From contig JAVBNC010000093.1 of assembly GCA_031551765.1 (NCBI GenBank), forward strand, positions 1 to 5,642: DNA of 5,642 nt. The letters are read 5' to 3'. Under the pieces are notes generated by a model. The model ran no database searches, was not told the origin of the DNA, and was given only the letters and a program-made list of their open reading frames with translations. Both the position numbers and the translations under genes were made by a program. The stretch's first letter is position 1; each line of letters starts with the position of its first letter. The DNA comes from JAVBNC01 sp031551765 (lineage in GTDB: Bacteria > Desulfobacterota > Desulfovibrionia > Desulfovibrionales > Desulfovibrionaceae). Positions 1-5,384 of this stretch are shown here, piece after piece.

Positions 1-81
1 CTGCGCAACACCTTGAGCCCGGCCAGGGACGCCGCGTTGTGGCGTCTGGTATTTAAAAGAGAACTGCCCCAGGCGGGGTAG
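1..81 (+). CDS. flhF: 3' end of an upstream gene, probably flhF (partial)
   Basis: Frame 1 is open from the window edge to a TAG at 79-81, giving 26 residues that end in ...LVFKRELPQAG. The other two + frames stop earlier. The fragment has no diagnostic motif: the SRP-type GTPase G-elements of FlhF would lie outside the window. The assignment rests on gene order, since flhF commonly sits directly before flhG and fliA in polar flagellates. FlhF is the GTPase that marks the cell pole for flagellar assembly. The last two bases of the stop codon are also the first two bases of the long palindrome that follows, so the present C-terminus may not be the ancestral one. It could instead be the tail of some other gene. 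Confidence 0.45.
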   Translation: MRNTLSPARDAALWRLVFKRELPQAG

Positions 82-229
82 AGTTGCCATCAAAAGGACG
101 GCTTTTGCCCCCTGGACTGCGTCACGCGCCGGTTTTGGTCCAGGGCTGTACCGCAGAAGTACTATCCCTGGACCAAAATCGGCGCGTTCCTCGCCAGGGA
201 ACAAAAGCCGTCCTTTTGATGGCAACTCT
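80..229. repeat. 150-base nested palindrome, long-hairpin or MITE-like element
   Basis: The outer arms 80-107 and 202-229 are a perfect 28-base inverted repeat beginning agagttgccatc. Inside them, 110-115 pairs with 194-199 (ccctgg/ccaggg). Then 124-145 pairs with 166-187 over 22 positions, 21 Watson-Crick plus one G-T (132/179). An apical gtac/gtac pair (148-151/159-162) encloses a 7-base loop. Asymmetric unpaired stretches at 108-109/200-201 and 116-123/188-193 separate the stems. About 59 Watson-Crick pairs in 150 bases is far beyond chance. It sits exactly between the end of the upstream frame and flhG. No T-tract follows on either strand, so it is not a simple intrinsic terminator. I see no transposase and no convincing target-site duplication. 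It could be a miniature inverted-repeat element, a structured RNA or an RNase III processing site. Confidence 0.85.
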
Positions 230-241
230 GGAAGGAAAAAA

Positions 242-289
242 GACATCTTTAGATGATGTCAGGAAACGCTTGACGGTTCCGCGCCGTCA
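242..289 (+). other. two small hairpins in the flhG leader
   Basis: Two short inverted repeats lie between the long palindrome and flhG. The first is gacatc (242-247) with gatgtc (255-260). The second is tgacgg (271-276) with ccgtca (284-289), around a 7-base loop. The second ends nine bases before the flhG ribosome binding site, so in RNA it could affect translation initiation. Neither is followed by a T-tract. Their short stems make function uncertain. Confidence 0.35.
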
Positions 290-307
290 GATACATTGGA
301 GCAATCC

Positions 308-1123
308 ATGAGCACTGCACTGCCTCTTGTGTTTTCCGTCACCTCCGGCAAGGGCGGGGTCGGCAAAACCAATCTTTCCGTCAACATCGCCTGCTGCCTG
401 GCCAAGGCCGGCAAGCGGGTCATTCTATTGGACGCGGACCTTGGCCTGGCCAATGTGGACGTCATTCTGGGGCTGACGCCCAAGTACAATCTCTTCCATC
501 TCTTCCACGGGGAAGTTTCGCTGCAGGATATCCTCTGCCCCACGGACTACGGCTTCAAAATTTTGCCCGCGGCTTCCGGGGTCAGCGAAATGCTGGCCCT
601 GTCCACCGGTCAGAAATTGGAGCTGCTGGAAGCCATGGACAGCCTGGAAGAGGAAGTGGACTACCTGATAGTGGACACCGGCGCGGGCATTACGGACAAT
701 GTGCTGTACTTCAACCTGGCCGCCCAGGAACGCATGGTGGTGCTGACCCCGGAACCCACGTCCCTGACGGACGCCTACGCCCTGATCAAGGTTATGCGCC
801 AGAATCACGGGGTGGACCGTTTCAAGGTGCTGGTGAACATGGCCCCGGACGAAAAAACGGCCAAAGACGTGTACACGCGGCTGTACAAAGCCTGCGACCA
901 TTTCCTTACCGGCGTGTCGCTGGACCTGGTGGGCTTTATCCCGCGCGATGTGGCGGTGCGCAACGCCGTTATCCGGCAAAAACCCTTCTGCGCGGAAACG
1001 CCGCCCCCCGCGGCGGCCCTTGCGCTGCGTGACGTGGCAAACGTAATCCAAACCTGGGATGTACCGGCGAGCCTCGATGGAAACATCAAGTTCTTCTGGA
1101 AACGCCTCCTTTTCCGGCAGTGA
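308..1123 (+). CDS. flhG: FlhG/FleN-type MinD-like ATPase, flagellar number regulator
   Basis: The 271-residue product is a P-loop ATPase of the ParA/MinD (SIMIBI) family. The deviant Walker A motif SGKGGVGKT lies at residues 13-21, with signature lysines K15 and K20. The second conserved stretch, LLDADLGLANVD, runs over residues 40-51, and Walker B (DYLIVDTGAG) has its Asp at 123. The last 15 residues (NIKFFWKRLLFRQ region) form a basic amphipathic segment resembling the MinD/FlhG membrane-targeting helix. FlhG works with FlhF at the inner membrane and cell pole to limit flagellar number. Placement directly before fliA and cheY favours FlhG over cell-division MinD. The start is ATG 308, with GGAG at 298-301 six bases upstream; TTG 296 would add only four residues. 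The DQAxxLR-type N-terminal motif of characterised FlhG proteins, which stimulates the FlhF GTPase, is absent. Its 3' end overlaps fliA. Confidence 0.92.
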   Translation: MSTALPLVFSVTSGKGGVGKTNLSVNIACCLAKAGKRVILLDADLGLANVDVILGLTPKYNLFHLFHGEVSLQDILCPTDYGFKILPAASGVSEMLALSTGQKLELLEAMDSLEEEVDYLIVDTGAGITDNVLYFNLAAQERMVVLTPEPTSLTDAYALIKVMRQNHGVDRFKVLVNMAPDEKTAKDVYTRLYKACDHFLTGVSLDLVGFIPRDVAVRNAVIRQKPFCAETPPPAAALALRDVANVIQTWDVPASLDGNIKFFWKRLLFRQ

Positions 1124-1886
1124 AGCCTTTGCCGGCCCCTCCCCCTGGGAGGAATTCGACGCCGGCAAAGCCTGGGGAGACTTCACCCACGCCGAACAGG
1201 AAAAGATGGCCCGGCACTTCGCCCCCAAGGTGAAGTATCTGGCCTTGCGCCTGAAAGCCCGGCTGCCCAAGAACGTGGAGCTTTCCGAACTGATCAGCGC
1301 GGGCACGCTGGGGCTTATGGAAGCCTTCAGCAAGTTCAGGTCCAGCGTGGGCGTCAAGTTCGACACTTACGCGGAAAACCGTATCCGGGGCGCCATGCTG
1401 GACGAGCTGCGCCGCATGGACTGGCTGCCGCGTTCCTTACGCCAGCGGGTGCGGGTGCTGGACGAAGCCATACAGAACGTGGAACGCACCAGGGGCGAGC
1501 GTCCCTCGGAACAAGAGCTGGCGGATATAACCGGCATGGACGCAAAGGACGTGCGCGACGGGCTGGAAGCACTGCAAAGCCAGCTCTGCCTTTCCCTGGA
1601 CGCGCTGCAGGAAAATTTCGCGGACAGCGGCCCGCGCTCCGAACACGAGCCTTTCGGCCAGGTGGCTTCCCAGGAGATGATAGAACGCGTCGCCAGCCTG
1701 ATCGATCAATTGACACCAAGAGAAAAATTGGTACTGTCCCTGTACTACACAGATGAATTGAACATGCGCGAAGCAGCGGAAGTAATGGGCATTACGGAAG
1801 GCCGGGTGTCCCAACTGCATTCCCAGGCGCTCACCCGCATGCGGCGGGAATTTGCCAGCGCCTACGGGGATGCGCAGCCTTTCTGA
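1077..1886 (+). CDS. fliA: flagellar RNA polymerase sigma factor sigma-28 (FliA)
   Basis: The 269-residue product is a group 3 sigma-70-family factor that directs core RNA polymerase to late flagellar and chemotaxis promoters. Region 2 spans about residues 44-118 and includes SAGTLGLMEAF, FDTYAENRIRGAMLDELR and the DWLPRSLR segment typical of FliA. Region 3 follows at about 119-170 (RGERPSEQELA). Region 4 lies at about 203-262, with LTPREKLVLSLYY and the helix-turn-helix MREAAEVMGITEGRVSQLHS. The start is ambiguous. ATG 1077 has a weak GGCGAG five bases upstream, while ATG 1059 (six residues longer) has no Shine-Dalgarno at a useful distance, so I chose 1077. Either start lies inside flhG in another frame (47-base overlap), suggesting translational coupling. 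The first 40 or so residues are low-complexity and not part of the conserved fold. In the family, activity is held in check by the anti-sigma factor FlgM, which is not in this window. Confidence 0.93.
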   Translation: METSSSSGNASFSGSEAFAGPSPWEEFDAGKAWGDFTHAEQEKMARHFAPKVKYLALRLKARLPKNVELSELISAGTLGLMEAFSKFRSSVGVKFDTYAENRIRGAMLDELRRMDWLPRSLRQRVRVLDEAIQNVERTRGERPSEQELADITGMDAKDVRDGLEALQSQLCLSLDALQENFADSGPRSEHEPFGQVASQEMIERVASLIDQLTPREKLVLSLYYTDELNMREAAEVMGITEGRVSQLHSQALTRMRREFASAYGDAQPF

Positions 1887-1992
1887 CGCAGTTCGCGGTA
1901 TTGTCATTCCATGCATGAACCGCCCGGCAGACAGCGCGCCCGGGCACTACAAGGGTCTTGAACGCGCGCCGACAACCCAAGGAGCTTCATCC
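1887..1992 (+). other. fliA-cheY spacer, no promoter recognised
   Basis: This 106-base spacer holds one weak inverted repeat, gcccgg (1922-1927) with ccgggc (1940-1945), and the cheY ribosome binding site. I see no sigma-54, sigma-28 or convincing sigma-70 promoter and no terminator. cheY is therefore probably co-transcribed with flhG and fliA. Confidence 0.5.
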
Positions 1993-2373
1993 ATGCCTTA
2001 CAATCCCAACATGCGTGTGCTTGTGGTGGACGACTTTTCCACCATGCGCCGGATCATCAAAAACATCCTGCGCCAGCTCGGCTTCACCAACGTCGTGGAA
2101 GCCGACGACGGCACCACGGCCTGGGACGTGCTGAACAAGGATAAAATCGAATTCATCATCTCGGACTGGAACATGCCCCAGATGACCGGCATTGAGCTGC
2201 TGCGCAAAGTGCGCTCCAGCGAAGAATTCGCGGACCTGCCCTTTCTGATGGTCACGGCGGAAGCGCAGCAGGAAAATATTATCGAAGCGGTGCAGGCCAA
2301 GGTTTCCAACTATATCGTGAAGCCCTTCACCGCCGAAGTCATGAAGCAGAAAATCGACAAGATTTTCCCCTAG
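1993..2373 (+). CDS. cheY: CheY chemotaxis response regulator
   Basis: The 126-residue product is a stand-alone receiver domain with no output domain, about the length of E. coli CheY. Key residues sit one position later than in E. coli: acidic pair D13/D14, phosphoacceptor D58 in SDWNMPQMTG, switch T88 in LMVTAEA, Y107, and K110 in IVKPF. In the chemotaxis pathway CheA phosphorylates this Asp, and CheY-P binds FliM/FliN of the motor switch to change rotation. TAEAQQENIIEA closely resembles the FliM-binding CheY type rather than a generic receiver. The start is ATG 1993, preceded by AAGGAG (1979-1984) with eight bases of spacing. The frame stays open upstream to 1852 but has no ribosome site there and runs into fliA. 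It is followed by an intrinsic terminator, so it is probably the last gene of the flhG-fliA-cheY unit. Confidence 0.95.
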   Translation: MPYNPNMRVLVVDDFSTMRRIIKNILRQLGFTNVVEADDGTTAWDVLNKDKIEFIISDWNMPQMTGIELLRKVRSSEEFADLPFLMVTAEAQQENIIEAVQAKVSNYIVKPFTAEVMKQKIDKIFP

Positions 2374-2415
2374 ACGGCCCGGCCCGCATACCGCGCCGGA
2401 ATACCGGCATTCGCG

Positions 2416-2448
2416 CGCGACGCCCGCTGTGCCGGGCGTCGCGTTTTT
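2416..2448 (+). terminator. intrinsic terminator after cheY
   Basis: There is a perfect 11-bp GC-rich stem, cgcgacgcccg (2416-2426) with cgggcgtcgcg (2433-2443). The six-base loop is ctgtgc, followed at once by TTTTT (2444-2448). It lies 43 bases after the cheY stop. This is the classic rho-independent layout and should end the transcript carrying cheY. Confidence 0.9.
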
Positions 2449-2493
2449 CCATGCCCGGCACAAAGACCGCGCCTTCCGGCACCCCTTTCCAAG

Positions 2494-2652
2494 CCACCCT
2501 GAATGGGTTCCAAGGGGCGCGCCCCTTGGCGGGTGCAGGGATTTCGCAACCGCGGGAGGCGGTTGCGCACGGAGCGCAGCGACGCCCGTAGGGGGCGGCA
2601 CAGGACGTGCCGCATTGCGCCCTGCTTCGACTCTTAGATGGCTTCGACAAAA
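2494..2652 (+). repeat. mosaic intergenic repeat, copy A
   Basis: This copy occupies much of the 370-base cheY-fliL gap. Its first 42 bases (2494-2535) match the reverse complement of 5450-5491 at 41 of 42 positions. They contain the 20-base perfect palindrome ccaaggggcgcgccccttgg (2510-2529). Its last 14 bases, tggcttcgacaaaa (2639-2652), match the reverse complement of 5385-5398. The interior differs from copy B. Here it holds a 9-bp hairpin (2545-2553/2559-2567) and a 7-bp hairpin (2595-2601/2607-2613), plus a direct repeat gcttcgac (2624-2631, 2641-2648). There is no credible ORF in it. It looks like a REP/BIME-style dispersed non-coding element; the copy number elsewhere in the genome is unknown. 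Confidence 0.75.
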
Positions 2653-2654
2653 TT

Positions 2655-2670
2655 TGGCACAGCTTCTGCA
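2655..2670 (+). promoter_or_regulatory. candidate sigma-54 (RpoN) promoter for fliL
   Basis: The site reads TGGCAC-N5-CTGCA, against the consensus TGGCAC-N5-TTGCW. The invariant GG (2656-2657) and GC (2668-2669) have the required 12-base offset, and only one position departs from the core. Transcription would begin near 2681, leaving a leader of about 60 bases before fliL. Many flagellar structural genes are RpoN-dependent, which fits. I did not identify an upstream activator site. Confidence 0.65.
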
Positions 2671-2743
2671 TTACTACTGGCGGGACGGCAAAAAACGTGC
2701 TGTACTGCCGTCGAACCTGACACCAAGGATTGTGGAGACTCCC

Positions 2744-3442
2744 ATGGCTCAAACCCCGGACCAAGCCCCGGAAGCGGCATCCCCCGCCCCGGACAAGCCC
2801 GTTTCCGCCAAAGCGGCGCAAAAGGTCGAGCTGGACCTGGACGACGCGCCGTTCCTGGAGGACGAGGAACCGGAGGACAAGAAGCCGGAGGCCCCGAAGG
2901 AAGCGATAAAGGACGCGCCGGAAGCGCTGCCCGAACCGCCCGCCAGGCTCACCCTGAAAGACCGGCTGCTGGCCCAGAAAAAACGGCTGATCATAGCGGC
3001 CGCCTCCCTGGCGCTGCTTGCCGTCGCGGGCGTTGGCGCCAGAATCTACCTGAAAAAGCCCCCTCCGCCCCCGGAAGTGGCCGTGAAAACCATTGTGGTG
3101 CCGGACAAGCCCCCGCCGCTGCCCGCCGCGCCCGCGCCCAAGTACCAGCTGGCCTGGGAATCCTTCTGGGTGGAGCAGAAAGACACGGAAGGCGCGGTGC
3201 GCTTTCTGGTCTGCAAGTTCACCGTGCCCACGGACAACGCCCAGCTTTTCGCGGAAATGCAGGCCAAAAAGGTGGCCCTGCGCGACGCGCTGTTCTATTA
3301 CCTGCGCAACCGGCCCTTCACGCTCTTTTCAGACCAGCAGAAAGTGGGCCAGCTTAAGCGCGATTTGATGACCGTGATCAACGAACATGTTGCCAGCGGC
3401 AAAATAGAGGATATTTTCATAGAAAACTACCTGGTGAAATAG
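2744..3442 (+). CDS. fliL: FliL-family flagellar basal body-associated membrane protein
   Basis: The 232-residue product begins with a long cytoplasmic segment (about 1-80), rich in Pro, Ala, Glu, Asp and Lys. One transmembrane helix follows at about 82-103 (LIIAAASLALLAVAGVGA), flanked by KKR and KK. A Pro-rich linker (about 105-133) leads to a periplasmic domain (about 134-232). The C-terminal half has the FliL pattern LRDALFYYLRNR (from residue 179), then KRDLMTVINEHV and a final IEDIFIENYLVK. FliL is an inner-membrane protein around the MotA/MotB stators that supports motor torque and swarming. Most family members are about 150-180 residues, so this cytoplasmic tail is long. The start is ATG 2744 with GGAG at 2734-2737, six bases away. 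The frame is open further upstream to 2429, but that part crosses non-coding repeat and the candidate promoter. The next gene starts one base after its stop. Confidence 0.88.
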   Translation: MAQTPDQAPEAASPAPDKPVSAKAAQKVELDLDDAPFLEDEEPEDKKPEAPKEAIKDAPEALPEPPARLTLKDRLLAQKKRLIIAAASLALLAVAGVGARIYLKKPPPPPEVAVKTIVVPDKPPPLPAAPAPKYQLAWESFWVEQKDTEGAVRFLVCKFTVPTDNAQLFAEMQAKKVALRDALFYYLRNRPFTLFSDQQKVGQLKRDLMTVINEHVASGKIEDIFIENYLVK

Positions 3443-3443
3443 T

Positions 3444-3773
3444 ATGAGCATACCCGGCAGCGTCAACCTTATCCTGGCCCAGATGGGACAGGCTGAGCGC
3501 CTCGCCCAGGAACTGCAGGCCCATCCGGAAGTGCAGCGCCAGGCGGCACAGCAGGCCGCGCCGGAAATTCTGCGCAAGGAAAACGCCCAGGTGCAGGCGC
3601 CGGAGAAAGGCGACGGTTCCGCCAAGGTGCGCGACCGCGAGGCCCGCGGCCGCCAGGGGCAGGCCGGGCACGACAAGCGCCAGGCCAAAGGCTCCGGCCA
3701 GGAAGACGAACCCGACCCCGGCCGTGACGACGCGCCCCCCTGGGCCGGAAACATTGTAAATATCAAGGTATAG
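3444..3773 (+). CDS. uncharacterised small protein coupled to fliL
   Basis: I do not recognise a named family for this 109-residue, soluble-looking protein, which has no signal peptide or membrane helix. Residues about 10-50 are Gln/Ala/Glu-rich and probably helical (AERLAQELQAHPEVQRQAAQ), perhaps a coiled coil. Residues about 52-95 are highly charged and Gly/Gln-rich, hence likely disordered. The end is a short hydrophobic tail, PPWAGNIVNIKV. ATG 3444 lies one base after the fliL TAG (3440-3442) with only a weak GGTGA upstream, so translation is probably coupled to fliL. Its position suggests a flagellar accessory role, but this is guilt by association. It is kept as a real gene because its start abuts fliL and because the opposite-strand frame here is the low-complexity antisense type. 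Confidence 0.7.
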   Translation: MSIPGSVNLILAQMGQAERLAQELQAHPEVQRQAAQQAAPEILRKENAQVQAPEKGDGSAKVRDREARGRQGQAGHDKRQAKGSGQEDEPDPGRDDAPPWAGNIVNIKV

Positions 3774-3798
3774 AGCAGTTTTCGCTTCAAATCCTTGC

Positions 3799-3822
3799 GA
3801 GCATTTCAAGTGTGAAATGCTC
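3799..3822. other. 10-bp hairpin between the fliL unit and ilvA
   Basis: A perfect stem, gagcatttca (3799-3808) with tgaaatgctc (3813-3822), encloses a four-base loop agtg. It lies 25 bases after the stop of the small gene. On the + strand it is followed by tctaatataa, not a T-tract, so it is not a standard intrinsic terminator. It may still mark the 3' end of the fliL transcript or affect the overlapping ilvA promoter candidate. Confidence 0.65.
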
Positions 3823-3833
3823 TCTAATATAAC
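3805..3833 (+). promoter_or_regulatory. possible sigma-70 promoter for ilvA
   Basis: TATAAC at 3828-3833 matches five of six -10 positions. Seventeen bases upstream is a poor -35, TTCAAG (3805-3810), which lies within the hairpin. The sequence around the -10 (taatataa) is the only AT-rich patch in the region. Transcription would start near 3840, leaving about 24 bases of leader. The weak -35 makes this tentative. Confidence 0.35.
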
Positions 3834-3863
3834 CCCCCTCCAAGCATTCAGGACCGCCTTTCC

Positions 3864-5378
3864 ATGCACTCCCTCATCAAGAAGATTCTCAACGCCCGCG
3901 TCTACGATGTGGCCGTCAAAAGCCCGTTGGAACTCATGCCCCGCCTTTCCGCCCGCAGCGGCAACCGCGTTTTCCTTAAGCGCGAAGACCTGCAGCCCGT
4001 GTTCTCCTTCAAGCTGCGCGGCGCTTACAACCGCATGGCCCTTTTGAGCGACGCCGAAAAAAAAGGCGGGGTCATTTGCGCTTCCGCGGGCAACCACGCC
4101 CAGGGCGTGGCCTTTTCCGCCCGGCGCATGGGCGTGGAAGCCACCATCGTCATGCCCCGCTCCACGCCGCCCATCAAGGTGCAGGCCGTGGAAAACCTGG
4201 GCGGCCGCGTCGTGCTTACCGGCGACACCTTTGACGAAGCCTTCGTCCACGCCAAAAAGCTGGAGTGGGAACAGAACCTTACCTTCATCCACCCCTTTGA
4301 CGACGAGGACGTGATTGCCGGCCAGGGCACCATAGGCAAGGAAATGCTGGAACAGCAGCCGGACCTGACCGCCGTGTTCGTGCCCGTGGGCGGGGGCGGC
4401 CTTGTCGCGGGCATCGCTTCCTACATCAAATTCCTGCGGCCGGAAGTCAAAGTCTACGGCGTGGAACCCGTGGAAGCCGCTTCCATGCACGATTCCCTGG
4501 CTGCCGGGGAACGCGTCTCCCTGTCCCAGGTGGGCATTTTCGCGGACGGCGTGGCCGTGCGCCAGGTGGGCGAAACCACCTTCGCGCTGTGCCGCGAGCT
4601 GCTGGACGGCGTGGTCCTGGTGGAAACCGACCAGATCTGCGCCGCCATGAAGGATATTTTCGACGATACCCGCGCCATTTCCGAACCTTCCGGCGCGCTG
4701 GCCGTGGCCGGAGCCAAGAAGTATCTGGCCGAGCACGGCCTGAAAAACCAGTGCGTGGCCGCCGTGAACAGCGGGGCCAACGTCAATTTCGACCGTCTGC
4801 GCCACGTGGCCGAGCGCGCCGAGCTTGGGGAGGAACGCGAAGCCATTTTCGCCGTCACCATTCCGGAGCGGCCCGGCGCGTTCAAGGCGCTGATCACCCC
4901 CCTGGGCGACCGCAACATCACGGAATTCAACTACCGCTATGCCAGCGACACGGACGCCCAGGTGTTCATCGGCCTGCAAACGCCCGGCGGCCGTGCGGAA
5001 CGCCATGAAGTTCTGGCCCTGTTCCAGAGTGCCGGGTACCCGGTCACGGACCTGTCCAACGACGAAATGGCCAAAATCCACATCCGCTATATGGTGGGCG
5101 GCAAGGCCAAAGGCGTGTGCGACGAGCGGGTCTTCCACTTCGAGTTCCCGGAACGCCAGGGCGCGCTCCTGCGTTTTCTCAACAGCCTGACCTCGGACTG
5201 GAACATCAGCCTGTTCCACTACCGCAACCACGGTTCCGACTACGGCCGCGTGCTCTGCGGCATCCAGGTGCCCTTTGGCGACAACGAGCGCTTTCTTGCC
5301 GTCATCACCGCCCTCGGCTATAGTTTCCGCGAGGAAACGCAGAACCCGGCGTACCGCTTCTTTTTGAGCTGCGATTAA
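3864..5378 (+). CDS. ilvA: threonine ammonia-lyase (threonine deaminase), biosynthetic
   Basis: The 504-residue product is the PLP enzyme that converts L-threonine to 2-oxobutanoate and ammonia, the first committed step of isoleucine synthesis in the cytoplasm. The PLP-binding lysine is K50 in FSFKLRGAYN. The substrate/PLP loop ASAGNHAQG is at residues 73-81, the phosphate-binding glycine loop VGGGGL at 175-180, and SGAN at 303-306. Two C-terminal ACT-like regulatory domains follow, at about 326-398 (TIPERPGAF, ITEFNYRY) and 420-502 (FEFPERQGALLRFLN, WNISLFHYRNHGSDYGRVL). Both domains together, and a length close to E. coli IlvA (514), indicate the biosynthetic, isoleucine-feedback-inhibited form rather than the short catabolic TdcB. 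Start ATG 3864 has only a weak AGGA (3850-3853), ten bases away. It is metabolically unrelated to the flagellar genes and likely transcribed alone. No frameshift or missing catalytic residue is seen. Confidence 0.97.
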   Translation: MHSLIKKILNARVYDVAVKSPLELMPRLSARSGNRVFLKREDLQPVFSFKLRGAYNRMALLSDAEKKGGVICASAGNHAQGVAFSARRMGVEATIVMPRSTPPIKVQAVENLGGRVVLTGDTFDEAFVHAKKLEWEQNLTFIHPFDDEDVIAGQGTIGKEMLEQQPDLTAVFVPVGGGGLVAGIASYIKFLRPEVKVYGVEPVEAASMHDSLAAGERVSLSQVGIFADGVAVRQVGETTFALCRELLDGVVLVETDQICAAMKDIFDDTRAISEPSGALAVAGAKKYLAEHGLKNQCVAAVNSGANVNFDRLRHVAERAELGEEREAIFAVTIPERPGAFKALITPLGDRNITEFNYRYASDTDAQVFIGLQTPGGRAERHEVLALFQSAGYPVTDLSNDEMAKIHIRYMVGGKAKGVCDERVFHFEFPERQGALLRFLNSLTSDWNISLFHYRNHGSDYGRVLCGIQVPFGDNERFLAVITALGYSFREETQNPAYRFFLSCD

Positions 5379-5384
5379 AAGCAG

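Noticed and set aside
270..297. A sigma-70 promoter (TTGACG ... TACATT) before flhG
   Set aside because: The -10 is poor (4 of 6), the -35 lies in a small hairpin, and the start would leave almost no leader before the flhG ribosome site.
84..311. A 75-codon + frame between the flhF end and flhG
   Set aside because: Most of it is the long palindrome, so the coding appearance is incidental. It has no ribosome site and runs into the flhG start.
425..1366. A 313-codon minus-strand frame across flhG and fliA
   Set aside because: It is antisense to two well-supported genes, and its composition (His/Gly/Gln/Arg-rich) is typical of a reverse-complement shadow.
1852..1992. Extension of the cheY frame upstream to ATG 1852
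   Set aside because: It overlaps the end of fliA and adds sequence absent from CheY proteins. ATG 1993 has AAGGAG at good spacing and gives residue positions almost identical to E. coli CheY.
2429..2743. N-terminal extension of the fliL frame to ATG 2429
   Set aside because: It runs through the cheY terminator, repeat copy A and the candidate sigma-54 promoter. ATG 2744 has a good ribosome site and gives a normal FliL.
3817..3863. A possible leader peptide (MLSNITPLQAF...) for ilvA attenuation
   Set aside because: It has only one or two Ile/Thr/Leu residues each rather than a regulatory run, no ribosome site and no terminator/antiterminator pair. It simply runs on out of frame inside ilvA.
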